In this document: one piece after another, positions 34,865-43,627 of the stretch
Layout: each line of letters opens with the position of its first letter
Position numbering within the stretch: position 1 is the stretch's first letter
Assembly (NCBI GenBank): GCA_027023025.1
Contig: JALVXB010000011.1
Location: forward strand, 1 to 47,800
DNA from: Caldisericaceae bacterium
Lineage (GTDB): Bacteria > Caldisericota > Caldisericia > Caldisericales > Caldisericaceae
Reading direction: 5' to 3'
DNA: 47,800 nucleotides
The notes under the pieces: model-generated
Seen by the model: the letters and a program-made list of their open reading frames with translations, nothing else
Told to the model about the DNA's origin: nothing
Databases searched by the model: none
Program-made: the position numbers and the translations under genes

Positions 34865-34890
34865 TAAAAGAAGGGGGGCACAAAGCCCCC
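34865..34890 (-). terminator. Attenuating hairpin between malE and malF
   Basis: GGGGGC-TTTGT-GCCCCC on the minus strand, followed by CTTCTTTTAG. Such hairpins commonly allow more binding protein than permease to be made. The stem is nearly the same as the hairpin after cstA. Confidence 0.65.
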
Positions 34891-34910
34891 GTTAATCTAC
34901 GGATAAAAGT

Positions 34911-36164
34911 CTACTTTGCGTTATTCCTCATTGCGCTGATCTTCTTATTAATTGCCTCCTGCGCTGCTTTAATTGCATCCTGCGGTGTTGCTTTGCCAGC
35001 AAGCACAGAATCAATTGCGTTCTGCATAGGATTCCACACGGCACCCATTTCAGGAATGATCGGCATTGGCACGCCAGTCTTCATCTGTTTGATAAATCCG
35101 TCAACAATTGGATCTGAACTCGTGTTCACATCTAAGTTAGACGGAATGTGTTTTGCTTTCTCAAAGAACTCCTGCTCAATTTCTTTACTCGTCATAAACT
35201 TAATAAAGTCCATCGCGGCTTTTTTGTGTGCATCGTCCGAATTTGCATTAAGCATAAAGTCTTTCGTGTTTACAAACGGTGCAAACGGCTTGCCTGTTGG
35301 AGAAAATATCGGCATTGGAGCAACGCCAACTTTATCTGCGCCCAACGCTTTTACATAGTCGCCAACTGCCCAGGGGCCGTTAATAATCATCGCCGCCTTA
35401 CCTTCTTTAAACATAGAGTCTGCTTTCCCGTAATCGTTTGCCGCGATAATATTCTTATCGGAAGCAAGCTTCTTCAGGAATTCAAGAGCAATTACTCCGC
35501 CATTCCCCTGTGCAACGATAGCATTGTGGTTTGCGTCAAAGAGTTTCATACCTGCAGCAAAGAAGTAGCCTGCCGTAAAGTAAAAGCCCGTGTTGTAAAC
35601 GAGGCCGTAAGTATCGCCCTTGTGCAAAGAATCGGCAAGTTTTATCATGTCGTCCGTCGTTTTCGGCACACTCTTCACGAGGCTCTTGTTGTAAATGAGC
35701 GCCACGCACTCCGTTGACTCCGGCATTGCCATAAGTTTTCCGTCGTAAGTTACCTGATTAATTGCACCTTTTACATAATGAGAAAGGAAGTCAGAATCCA
35801 CATAACTATCCATAGGAGCAATAAGATTCGCCTTTGTAAAGTCGCCAATCCAGTCTGCAGGCCCTACGAGAATGTCTGGCCCACCGCCACTTGCCGCTGC
35901 AGTCTGGAATTTGTTCTTCAATTGGTCAAACGGAACCTGTAATTGGTTAATCGTCACATTCGGATGCAACTTCTTATACTTACTGATTGCATCGTTCAGC
36001 GTGTCAAGTTCAGCACCGCTCCACGCGTGCCAGATCGTAATGGTAATTGGCTTTTCTTTGGGTTCTTGCTGTGGTTTGGATGCCTGCTTGGGTGCACAGC
36101 CTGCAAATACCAATGCAACAAGCATTACTGCAAGCAGTACACTGAGAATTTTAATCCTCTTCAT
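34911..36164 (-). CDS. malE: Sugar-binding lipoprotein of the ABC importer (MalE type)
   Basis: A longer GTG start at 36197 lies too near the -10 box; ATG 36164 follows TTAAGGAGGTGGGT and gives 417 residues. The N-terminus MKRIKILSVLLAVMLVALVFAGC is a lipoprotein signal with C23 as the lipidated residue. The rest is a cluster-B/MalE-like binding protein (ITIWHAWSG, PDILVGPADWIGDF, AAMIINGPW). It captures sugar outside the membrane and hands it to MalFG. It is first in the operon, with its own promoter overlapping the end of buk. Confidence 0.9.
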   Translation of the reverse strand: MKRIKILSVLLAVMLVALVFAGCAPKQASKPQQEPKEKPITITIWHAWSGAELDTLNDAISKYKKLHPNVTINQLQVPFDQLKNKFQTAAASGGGPDILVGPADWIGDFTKANLIAPMDSYVDSDFLSHYVKGAINQVTYDGKLMAMPESTECVALIYNKSLVKSVPKTTDDMIKLADSLHKGDTYGLVYNTGFYFTAGYFFAAGMKLFDANHNAIVAQGNGGVIALEFLKKLASDKNIIAANDYGKADSMFKEGKAAMIINGPWAVGDYVKALGADKVGVAPMPIFSPTGKPFAPFVNTKDFMLNANSDDAHKKAAMDFIKFMTSKEIEQEFFEKAKHIPSNLDVNTSSDPIVDGFIKQMKTGVPMPIIPEMGAVWNPMQNAIDSVLAGKATPQDAIKAAQEAINKKISAMRNNAK

Positions 36165-36201
36165 ACCCACCTCCTTAAGTTTGCTTTTTAGTGCCACTTA
36201 C

Positions 36202-36229
36202 ATTATATCCTAAAAGTGTAAAATGCAAA
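36202..36229 (-). promoter_or_regulatory. Promoter of malEFG
   Basis: On the minus strand TTTGCA (36229-36224) and a perfect TATAAT (36207-36202) are 16 bases apart, 38 bases before the malE ATG and next to the buk stop. Confidence 0.55.
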
Positions 36230-37294
36230 TTATGCGTACTCTTTGATTTTTTCCTTTCCCAGTAGTGCAAGGCGTACACCCCGTTCAATTGCTTCCATTT
36301 CGTGCTCCCCTGGCACGACGAAAACAGGTGCAATAAACGAAATGTATTCCTTTACTCCGTCCGTGAGTTCTTTTGACTTTGCAAGCCCACCCGTTAAAAT
36401 AATTGCGTCCACATCACCTTTCAACACTGCTGCGTGCTTCCCTACTTCCTTTGCAATCTGATAGACCATTGCGTCAAAAACGAGTTTTGCGTAAGTGTCG
36501 CCACTTTTTATGCGCTCAAGCACTTCAATAAGGGAATTCGTCCCAAGGTGCGAGACGAGCCCGCCGTTACCTGCAAGCATCTTTTTAATTTCGTCTTTCG
36601 TGTACTCACCGGAAAAGCAGAGGTTAACGAGTGCAATGTTCGGCAGGTCCCCAGCGCGCTCAGGAGAAAACGGCCCGTCACCGTTCAGCGCGTTGTTCAC
36701 ATCTATTATGCGCCCTTTTCTGTGCGACGCGACGGAGATACCGCCTCCAAGGTGTGCAATAATGAAGTTTGCCCGCTCGTAAGCAAGGTCTAACTTCTCT
36801 GCAACGATGCGCGCAGCAGCCTTCTGGTTCAGTGGATGATCCCGCGCCTCGCGTTCTATCCCTTTAAGCCCTGTGATTTTTGCAACTTTTTCCATTTCGT
36901 CCACGATGACGGGATCCACTATAAAAGCAGGGATGTGTGCCTGCTCTGCGATAAAGAATGCAAGCGGCGCACCCAGGTTTGACGCATGTGCCCCGTACTT
37001 TAAACTCAGCAGGTCTTCCACCATTTTCTGGTTTACGCGATACACACCGGACTCAAGTGGGTGCGTATTTCCGCCGCGTGCACCTATCCCGTCAAAGTCT
37101 TCTGGAGAAAGGCCGTGTTTTTTGAGAAAATTGAGGACGATTTGTTTCCTGAAGTCAAACTGGTCGGAAATCTTTTTGAACGGTGCAAGGTCCTCCCTGC
37201 TGTGGGAAATTTTTTCACTCAAAACCTCTTTTCCGTCTTCAAATACGCTGAGTTTTGTCGAAGTAGAGCCAGGGTTTATCACGAGAATTCTCAT
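36230..37294 (-). CDS. buk: Butyrate kinase
   Basis: The 354-residue ASKHA kinase opens with RILVINPGSTSTKLSVF, the nucleotide-binding phosphate-1 loop of the acetate/butyrate kinase family. HLGGGISVASH, RAGDLPN and ILTGGLAKS are also present. Length and sequence fit butyrate kinase rather than acetate kinase (about 400). It makes ATP from butyryl (or branched acyl) phosphate. GGAGGGAAGTAA precedes the ATG, which directly follows the ptb stop, so the pair is co-translated. Confidence 0.94.
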   Translation of the reverse strand: MRILVINPGSTSTKLSVFEDGKEVLSEKISHSREDLAPFKKISDQFDFRKQIVLNFLKKHGLSPEDFDGIGARGGNTHPLESGVYRVNQKMVEDLLSLKYGAHASNLGAPLAFFIAEQAHIPAFIVDPVIVDEMEKVAKITGLKGIEREARDHPLNQKAAARIVAEKLDLAYERANFIIAHLGGGISVASHRKGRIIDVNNALNGDGPFSPERAGDLPNIALVNLCFSGEYTKDEIKKMLAGNGGLVSHLGTNSLIEVLERIKSGDTYAKLVFDAMVYQIAKEVGKHAAVLKGDVDAIILTGGLAKSKELTDGVKEYISFIAPVFVVPGEHEMEAIERGVRLALLGKEKIKEYA

Positions 37295-38203
37295 TTACTT
37301 CCCTCCAGAAACGGCGACTGCAAATATAAGGGAATTAAATTTTGTTTCTACGGAATCTGCACGAGAAGGCAAAACGCACGGCGCAGTGGTTCCAAGTAGT
37401 ATGCCTGCAGTTTTTGCACCCGCAAGTTTCGTCAGCGTTTTGTAAACAGCATTTCCGCTTTCAATGTTCGGGAAAATAATAATGTCTGCATCACCTGCGA
37501 CAGGAGACTTTACACCCTTTATCTCTGCTGCTTCTTTTGAAACTGCAAGATCCATTGCAAGCGGCCCGTCAACGATGCAGTCTTTTATCTGCCCGCGCTT
37601 ATTCATCTTTGAAATAACGGCAGCGTCAATCGTGGATTCCATTTTTGGGTTTACCGTTTCAACCGCAGAGAGCAGTGCAACCTTAGGGTTATCTATGCCT
37701 ATCTTCCTTACGACATCCACACAGTACTTAATCTGCTGAACTTTATTTTCCAGAGTAGGTTTTATCAAAACACCGGGGTCTGAAAGAAAGAGCAGTTTGT
37801 GGTAGCCACCCGTTTCAACGAGTGCCACATTCGAAAGGAGTTTGCCCTGCGGAACGAGTCCCCACTCCTTATTCAGGACACCGCGGAGGTAGTTTGCAGA
37901 ACTACAGATGCCTTTCATTAACACATCGGCACGCCCCTCGCGCACATCTTTTACTGCTTTCTCTATTGCCTCTAATTCCCCTTTTACACTTACAATCTTC
38001 ATTAAAGAAGTGTCTATGTGTTCTTTTGCCGCAATGTCTTCTACGACTGCCTGGCGTGCAAAGTTCGTCACAGTAAACAAGCCTTCCTTTATGCCTATCT
38101 CTGCTGCTTTAAGTGTGTGTGCATCTTCTCCAAATGCAATTGCAACGCGTTTTACATTGCGGCTTTTTATCAAGTTTTTCAAATCGTTAATTTTCTTAAC
38201 CAT
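37295..38203 (-). CDS. ptb: Phosphate butyryltransferase
   Basis: The frame begins at 38221, but ATG 38203 has GGGAGG eight bases upstream; the protein is then 302 residues, usual for Ptb. Motifs of the PTA/PTB fold include LMKGICSSANYLRGVL, SNVALVE, VDGPLAMDLAVS and ADIIIFPNIESGN. It turns butyryl-CoA, or other short acyl-CoA such as isobutyryl- and isovaleryl-CoA, into acyl phosphate for Buk. In a peptide fermenter, branched-chain amino acids are a likely source. Confidence 0.94.
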   Translation of the reverse strand: MVKKINDLKNLIKSRNVKRVAIAFGEDAHTLKAAEIGIKEGLFTVTNFARQAVVEDIAAKEHIDTSLMKIVSVKGELEAIEKAVKDVREGRADVLMKGICSSANYLRGVLNKEWGLVPQGKLLSNVALVETGGYHKLLFLSDPGVLIKPTLENKVQQIKYCVDVVRKIGIDNPKVALLSAVETVNPKMESTIDAAVISKMNKRGQIKDCIVDGPLAMDLAVSKEAAEIKGVKSPVAGDADIIIFPNIESGNAVYKTLTKLAGAKTAGILLGTTAPCVLPSRADSVETKFNSLIFAVAVSGGK

Positions 38204-38272
38204 TCGTAGCCTCCCGTTCAAAGTGTAATGCCGTAAAAAGTATAAGATGAGGAAAGAAAATTAAAAAATGGA

Positions 38273-38734
38273 TTATTTTGAAAGTGCATTTTTGCTGCGT
38301 GACCTCAGAATACTTAGAAGCTCGGCCGTTTCTATGTGTCTGAAGTCTTCAGGTTTTAAGAGAGTGTGTTTTGCCGTGTCACCGCTCAATATGTCCTTTC
38401 TTATGGAAAGTATAAAGTCGCCTATTGCCCTTTCCACGGTTTTCTTATCTGCTCCACTCTTTAAAAGTGAGAGGAATTGATATGCCTTTTTGATCACCTC
38501 GTCTGGGCAATACATCCAACAGAGGTTGAGCTGATTTACGAACTCGGTAATTTCCTCTGCGTTAAACGAACCTGAATAGAATCCTTTCAGGCTGCTCACG
38601 AGTTTTGCGTACTTTTCTTCCCTTTGTTTGTAATCTTCGTATGCGCGCTTCTCCTTTTCGTTCAGCAGCCACACGACGATAGCGGCAATAATCGTTGCAA
38701 TCGTACCTATAATAGCAACGAGTACATCTTTCAA
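38273..38734 (-). CDS. Membrane-anchored unknown protein (153 aa)
   Basis: A TTG start at 38734 is supported by GAGGGGTGAT at a normal distance. One N-terminal membrane span (about 4-24) precedes a highly charged, mostly helical cytosolic part. A cysteine-containing loop (LCWMYCPDEVIKKAYQ) lies in the middle. No known domain is recognised. It is the last gene of the accD-accA run, 24 bases after the small membrane gene. Its place suggests an envelope role but does not show one. Confidence 0.65.
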   Translation of the reverse strand: MKDVLVAIIGTIATIIAAIVVWLLNEKEKRAYEDYKQREEKYAKLVSSLKGFYSGSFNAEEITEFVNQLNLCWMYCPDEVIKKAYQFLSLLKSGADKKTVERAIGDFILSIRKDILSGDTAKHTLLKPEDFRHIETAELLSILRSRSKNALSK

Positions 38735-38758
38735 GTCGTATCACCCCTCACACGAGAT

Positions 38759-39058
38759 CTAAGTGAGCCTTGCAATCACGGTAAGAAACCACAACTCCCC
38801 AAACAGAATGCGCATTGACATAAGGCGCGGCCCAAAGAGCCACACGACGAAAAACAAATAAGTAAAGAATACTACGATGCCAAATGCAAGCGGGAAAGAC
38901 ATCATTACGAATGCCTTTTTGAGCCAGCCAAACATCAACGGCAAAAAGTCCGCTATTACTCCAAACAGAGCAATGATAGGAAGATTAAAAATAAGCCCAG
39001 GGATAATAAAAAGCCCTGCAATAAAAATGCAGACGAGTGTTATTTTTCTGTCCATCAT
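38759..39058 (-). CDS. Small membrane protein (99 aa)
   Basis: Three hydrophobic spans (about 7-24, 26-45 and 50-75) fill most of the sequence, and there are few charges. The ATG overlaps the accA stop in ATGATG, so it is translationally coupled to accA. I do not recognise the family. Coupling to fatty-acid synthesis genes hints at a link with membrane building, which is inference. Confidence 0.7.
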   Translation of the reverse strand: MMDRKITLVCIFIAGLFIIPGLIFNLPIIALFGVIADFLPLMFGWLKKAFVMMSFPLAFGIVVFFTYLFFVVWLFGPRLMSMRILFGELWFLTVIARLT

Positions 39059-39984
39059 TCGCTATACACACCTGCCTTTCTAAATTTTTCTCTCCTTTTG
39101 CGCTTTAATATATCGATCTTTTCTTTTGAAACAAATTCAAGTTCTTCCTCAAGAGCCTCTTTTACATTCTTCATAACGATGTGTGGAAAACGATGTGCAG
39201 CACCAGCAGGTTCCTCTATAATTCTGTCTATAATGTTCATACCCAGGAGCTCGTCAGCAGTAATGTGGAGTTCCTTTGCAATCTCTCTCTTTTTGTCGAG
39301 ATTTTTGAAGAGTACGGAAGACGCAGCCTCCGGTGAAAGTACGGCAAAGAATGCATACTTCAGCATAAGCAGTCTGTCAGAGACCGTTAAACTCAGCGCA
39401 GCAAGGCTTTCGCCTTCACCTGTAATAATAGAAATTACGGGTACATTTGCATCAAGCAACGCACTGATAGCAGAGTAAATCGCAGAAACCTGCCCGTTTA
39501 CTTCTGTTTCAGCAGAAACCATCGCCCCGGGCGTATCCACCAGCGTAATGATGGGAATGTGCAGCGTATCAGACGCAAGATGTGCAAGGCGTGCAATCTT
39601 CCTGAAGCCGGACGGTTTTACCATACCCGAGTGGTAACGGAGCGTTTCTTTCACATCGTGTCCTTTCCTCGTGCCTATCACCATAACGGGGTTGCCGTTA
39701 AAAAACGCCGTTCCTCCAATAACACTTGCGTCGTCTTCACCCGCCCTATCACCGTGAAGTTCCGTAAAGTTGGTAAACAACTTCTCTATGTAATCCTGAG
39801 GCTGGGGACGGTCCGGATGCCTTGCAACGAGCACGATGTCGTAAGGAGTAATGTGCTTATACACTTCTTCAATCTGTTTTTCAATGAGTTCGTCAAGTCC
39901 CATTAACGCATAGCCTTTAACCTCTCTTCTCTTCAGTTCTTTGTATAAAATTTCAATTGGCTTTTCAAATGGCAATGTTTTCAT
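39055..39984 (-). CDS. accA: Acetyl-CoA carboxylase carboxyltransferase subunit alpha
   Basis: ATG 39984 overlaps the accD stop (ATGA) and has AGGTGG upstream, so it is preferred to GTG 39993; the product is 309 residues. It has the crotonase-like alpha-subunit core with RHPDRPQPQDYIEKLF, FTELHGDRAGEDD, GRKGHDVKETLRYHSGM-like and PGGAA-like TLVDTPGAM blocks. AccA and AccD form the carboxyltransferase that makes malonyl-CoA. Biotin carboxylase and biotin carrier genes are not in the window. Confidence 0.95.
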   Translation of the reverse strand: MKTLPFEKPIEILYKELKRREVKGYALMGLDELIEKQIEEVYKHITPYDIVLVARHPDRPQPQDYIEKLFTNFTELHGDRAGEDDASVIGGTAFFNGNPVMVIGTRKGHDVKETLRYHSGMVKPSGFRKIARLAHLASDTLHIPIITLVDTPGAMVSAETEVNGQVSAIYSAISALLDANVPVISIITGEGESLAALSLTVSDRLLMLKYAFFAVLSPEAASSVLFKNLDKKREIAKELHITADELLGMNIIDRIIEEPAGAAHRFPHIVMKNVKEALEEELEFVSKEKIDILKRKRREKFRKAGVYSE

Positions 39985-40820
39985 AACGACCACCTACGAT
40001 AAAATTTTAAAATGTTTCCGAGCGTTTCCTTTAGCTGAAAACGCGTAACTACTATGTCCACAAATCCTTTATTCTGCAAAAGTTCGACCTTTTGCGCTTC
40101 TTTTGGAAGTGCACGCTTCATCACCTGTTCGGATACGCGCGGGCCAGAAACGCCCACATACGAACCCGCTTCGGCAACAATTACATCGCCCCCCATCGCT
40201 ATAACGGCAGGTCCGCCCAGCACTGGATTAGTAATAACAGACACAAAAAACCCGCCGTTCTTTTTGTAATCCTCTATTGCCTGAATAACCTTTGCAACCT
40301 GCATCAGGGAATAAATGCCTTCTTGAATGCGCTCTCCTGCAGAAGAAAATACGACGATAGCAGGCAGGTCATTTTTACCTGCAAACTCAAACAGTTCGGT
40401 GAGCTTTTCTCCAGTTGCAGAGCCCAGCGTGCCACTGAGAAATTCATACGCAAAGACACCTATCGAGGTAAGCACTCCATCAATCTTTCCAGTCCCCGTA
40501 AGGACGGCGTTGGGAAGCCCAATCGTGTCACGGAGCTTTTTAAGCCTTTCTGCATAGGAAACGGTGTCACGGAAGTGCAAAGAGTCAACGGACGAAATGG
40601 GAGAGCCAATCTCTTTGAAAGAACCTTTATCCGTAAGCAAAGCAATGCGTTCTGCAGCGGACATTCTGAAGTGGTATCCGCAGTGCGGGCAAACTTTTAA
40701 GTTCTTTTTTAGCGCATCGTAGTCGATCAGCCTGCCACAGGAGGTGCACCGCACTCTAACATCCTGGCTTTCAGCAGGTATCACCGGCACGACTACTTTC
40801 TTCTTGTTAAATAAGCCCAT
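39981..40820 (-). CDS. accD: Acetyl-CoA carboxylase carboxyltransferase subunit beta
   Basis: The 279-residue protein opens with a zinc ribbon CTSCG...CPHCG (C23, C26, C42, C45), the AccD mark, followed by the crotonase fold with FEFAGKNDLPAIVVFSSAG-type and RIQEGIYSLMQVAK blocks. It is the first gene of the operon. A perfect -10 box ends only five bases before the ATG, so the mRNA probably starts at or beside the start codon (leaderless). Confidence 0.95.
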   Translation of the reverse strand: MGLFNKKKVVVPVIPAESQDVRVRCTSCGRLIDYDALKKNLKVCPHCGYHFRMSAAERIALLTDKGSFKEIGSPISSVDSLHFRDTVSYAERLKKLRDTIGLPNAVLTGTGKIDGVLTSIGVFAYEFLSGTLGSATGEKLTELFEFAGKNDLPAIVVFSSAGERIQEGIYSLMQVAKVIQAIEDYKKNGGFFVSVITNPVLGGPAVIAMGGDVIVAEAGSYVGVSGPRVSEQVMKRALPKEAQKVELLQNKGFVDIVVTRFQLKETLGNILKFYRRWSL

Positions 40821-40825
40821 GATTT

Positions 40826-40854
40826 ATTATACCTCACTTTCAAAAATCTTTCAA
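40826..40854 (-). promoter_or_regulatory. Promoter of the accD operon, giving a leaderless mRNA
   Basis: On the minus strand TTGAAA (40854-40849), 17 bases, TATAAT (40831-40826), then AAATC and the accD ATG. The expected start of transcription falls at the ATG. Confidence 0.65.
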
Positions 40855-40857
40855 AAA

Positions 40858-41844
40858 TTAATATCCTTTTTCTATACTTATTAAATTTTTAACGGGTTTC
40901 CCTGAGAAGAATCGCATTACATTATTCACCGCTTCGGTCCAATTTTTTCTGATGCTTCCGTCGGAATATCCCGCAGTGTGTGACGACAAAATTACATCGT
41001 CAAGCAACCAGAACGGATAGTGCGCAGGATAAGAAAACTCGTAAGGCTTTTTGGGATACACCCACCAGGTGTCAACCGCAGCACCTTTTAAAACTCTATT
41101 TTTCAGAGCAACAAACAGGTCTGCTTCGTTTATCACATCGCCTCTGCCCACATTTATAAGGTACTTTCCGTTCATCTTCTCCAGCACTTTTTTGTTTATA
41201 AAACCTCTCGTTTCGTTAGTCGTTGGGACGGCTATCACGACGAAGTCCGCACCCTTTATTGCGTCAAACAGTTCGCCGCTTTGATAAACTTTGTCCACAT
41301 TCTCGACCTGCTCTACGGTCTTCTTCACTCCGATAACTTTCATACCAAACGCTTTCGCAATTCTTGCAACATTTCTTCCGATGCTACCAAGCCCCACGAT
41401 GCAGACAGTTTTTCCCTCAAGTTCAAGATTCGGTTCTCTACTGATCCAACCGTGCCAGTAACCTTTTCTCAGGTCTCTGTCGTTCCTCACGATGCCTTTT
41501 GCAAGCGCAAGTAGCAGTGCAAACGCGTGTTCTGCAACTGAAAGTGCATTGCCGTGAACATTTGCAAGCAAAATACCTCTGTCTGTAATTATGTCGTTCA
41601 GGTCGAATTCGTCCACACCTGCATAAGGCACCTGGATCATCCTAAGGTTTGACGCAGCGTTTACTTCGTCAGGAGAAAGTGGACCTGATATTACGGCCTC
41701 AGACTCTTTTAACGCTTTTAATCTTTCCTCTTTATTTTTTGCGTAAATTACACTTAACTCGTCTATTCCAAACTCTTTTTTTGCCTCTTCAATAACTTCC
41801 GGAAGGTACGGAGGATAAGGCAAAAGTATGCCCAGCGTTTTCAT
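40858..41844 (-). CDS. D-isomer-specific 2-hydroxyacid dehydrogenase
   Basis: The 328-residue protein has the catalytic-domain signature and NAD-binding GLGSIG (residues 151-156), with INVGRGDVI providing the active arginine and SSHTAGYS the active histidine. The basic residue after the NAD loop (VIGVKKTVEQ) may allow NADP. The family reduces 2-oxoacids such as glyoxylate, phosphohydroxypyruvate or hydroxypyruvate; the substrate cannot be told. GGAGGTGGTAA precedes the ATG. It stands alone between the accD promoter and the GNAT-like gene. Confidence 0.9.
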   Translation of the reverse strand: MKTLGILLPYPPYLPEVIEEAKKEFGIDELSVIYAKNKEERLKALKESEAVISGPLSPDEVNAASNLRMIQVPYAGVDEFDLNDIITDRGILLANVHGNALSVAEHAFALLLALAKGIVRNDRDLRKGYWHGWISREPNLELEGKTVCIVGLGSIGRNVARIAKAFGMKVIGVKKTVEQVENVDKVYQSGELFDAIKGADFVVIAVPTTNETRGFINKKVLEKMNGKYLINVGRGDVINEADLFVALKNRVLKGAAVDTWWVYPKKPYEFSYPAHYPFWLLDDVILSSHTAGYSDGSIRKNWTEAVNNVMRFFSGKPVKNLISIEKGY

Positions 41845-41891
41845 TTACCACCTCCTTTCGTTAGTTTAGCATAAAAGCAGCGTTTATAAAA

Positions 41892-43211
41892 TTAAACGGG
41901 GATTTTGTAAACAGCAGCAAGGCTTGCCTTGCCTTTTTCTGAAAGTTCTTCTATAATTTTTACTGCATTCTTCCTGTAGTTTTCACCACTAATTAACTTT
42001 TTGTCCACGCCGTGCGCAACCATAAGAGGCGCAACGACATCTTTGTTTGGTACGGCAAGCTGGGACATCGTTATTTCTTTTATACCGTTTTGCCTGAAGT
42101 TATAAATTGCGTTTGAAATGAGGTGTGAAGATATAGCAGAACGCTTAAGCCCCTTCACCTCGGGCAGAACACCTGCAATAAAAATGCGCCCGCTTCTGTA
42201 ATGCGCAATGCCCAAAAAGTTCTTCAAGAAAAACGCGACTTCTTTTCGCATCCTCTGAGCGCTCGTTTTTGCCTCAATTTTCTCCAGCGCTTCGTTAAAG
42301 TTGGGCAGAGATATACTGATCCCGAGCGTTTTCTCGCTCTTTTTATCCACTGCAATGTAAACATTGTTCCAGAATGGAGGGATAAGCATCTTTAATCCCT
42401 TTACCATGTAGTTAAATTCTCCCTTCGTAAGAGACCTTCCGTGAATGTGCTCTTCGCTGTCCCACGCCTCTCTGTAAACATCGTAAATTCCAGACAGATA
42501 CTTAGAAAGTGTAAACTTATTTATCTGGACGATCTCAATGTCACTTTCGCCAGAGCGAGAGAACATCATTCTGGAGGCGTCGATAAGTCTCTGCCACTGC
42601 GAAAGGTCTCCTTCACTAAAGTAAAAAGCAGTCCAATAATCGTCCACCTCAAGGCCTGAAAATACATCTTTATACCAGAGGGGGTTGTCAGGTTCCATAA
42701 AGTAAACGAACTTTCCACTGATGCGCAGACCTACAATTCCCTGTTCGTTTGGCCTGCCAGGACCTATGAGGTATCCGATCGACGGATCTTTCTTTTTGAA
42801 TTCCTTTGCGGACTCTGCCGTAAGTTCTAAAAGTGTTTTGCCTACTTCTTCGTTTTTAAACTCTGGCCAGCCGAGCCACACGACGGGCGTCCGCTTGTAA
42901 CGCAAATGATATTCGTTGTAAAGGGGGTCGTAAAGAGCAATGCTCCTTCCAACGGGTACGCCGTTTTCGTAAACTACGATGAAGCGCGCATCGGTTTTTT
43001 TATCTTTCGTTTCAGAATTAAAGTAAGGGTTTTTATGCGGATTCAGGTCGTCGATGTCTGCATTCAGTATAAGATACCTCTGCTCGATAGCACCAGCGCG
43101 CGCATTAAAACCTGCGTCAACCACCGCACGCACGACCTTTTTATCTACTTCGTTTTTCGTATACATTACGGCTTCGTACTTATCGTTTTTTCCAAATTTA
43201 ATACTTTTCAT
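41892..43211 (-). CDS. GNAT-like protein with two acetyltransferase-type halves (439 aa)
   Basis: The soluble protein appears to have two GNAT-like halves: an N-terminal one (RFIVVYENGVPVGRSIALYD, with EEVGKTLLELTAESAKEF as the CoA-loop region, residues about 75-150) and a C-terminal one (VYIAVDKKSEKTLGISISLP, about 275-400). Classic CoA-binding R-x-x-G-x-G/A is not clear in either half, so activity is uncertain. I know similar unannotated proteins only as 'acetyltransferase-like'. GGTACTGATG-side ribosome site AAGGAGG supports the ATG start, and a good promoter precedes it. Confidence 0.55.
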   Translation of the reverse strand: MKSIKFGKNDKYEAVMYTKNEVDKKVVRAVVDAGFNARAGAIEQRYLILNADIDDLNPHKNPYFNSETKDKKTDARFIVVYENGVPVGRSIALYDPLYNEYHLRYKRTPVVWLGWPEFKNEEVGKTLLELTAESAKEFKKKDPSIGYLIGPGRPNEQGIVGLRISGKFVYFMEPDNPLWYKDVFSGLEVDDYWTAFYFSEGDLSQWQRLIDASRMMFSRSGESDIEIVQINKFTLSKYLSGIYDVYREAWDSEEHIHGRSLTKGEFNYMVKGLKMLIPPFWNNVYIAVDKKSEKTLGISISLPNFNEALEKIEAKTSAQRMRKEVAFFLKNFLGIAHYRSGRIFIAGVLPEVKGLKRSAISSHLISNAIYNFRQNGIKEITMSQLAVPNKDVVAPLMVAHGVDKKLISGENYRKNAVKIIEELSEKGKASLAAVYKIPV

Positions 43212-43235
43212 CAGTACCTCCTTGCGCCTTAGTGC

Positions 43236-43263
43236 TTTATACCATTTTGAAAAAGTTAGTCAA
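43236..43263 (-). promoter_or_regulatory. Promoter of the GNAT-like gene
   Basis: On the minus strand TTGACT (43263-43258), 16 bases, TATAAA (43241-43236), 25 bases before the ATG at 43211. Confidence 0.6.
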
Positions 43264-43360
43264 GCAAGGCTTAAACGCTACAGTAAGTATAATTTACGAT
43301 TATGTACAAGAAAGATTAGCATTCTTTATCTCGTAAAATGGATCTACCGTAAAAAGCATT

Positions 43361-43585
43361 TTATTTCAGATCACTTAGCTTTATCGTGCTTTTATCTTTG
43401 TATAGTCGTTCTAAAGAAAGCAGACCTTCCTTAATCACCCGAGGCTTCCGCAGTAGCCACTTCAGATAAAGCGTTTCGCGTAGTAACCGTTTAAACAAAT
43501 CTTTCTTCCAGATAGACTTTCCTTTCTTCAGAAACTTTTTTAAAAACTTCTCGAAAATAGCGGAACTTTTTTGTATCTTTTCCGT
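43361..43585 (-). pseudogene. Possible gene relic or small lysine-rich ORF (74 codons, no start)
   Basis: A stop-free minus-strand frame of 74 codons ends at TAA 43363-43361. It encodes a strongly basic, amphipathic sequence including FKRLLRETLYLKWLLRKP, which looks like a real C-terminus. No ATG, GTG or TTG lies in the first 29 codons; an in-frame TTG at about codon 30 follows GGAAGAAAGAT and could start a 45-residue peptide. Either a gene remnant or a chance frame is possible. I do not recognise the family. Confidence 0.3.
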
Positions 43586-43627
43586 CTAATGTATGAGAAA
43601 AAAATTTTTGAAAGAGAGGCGAACGGT

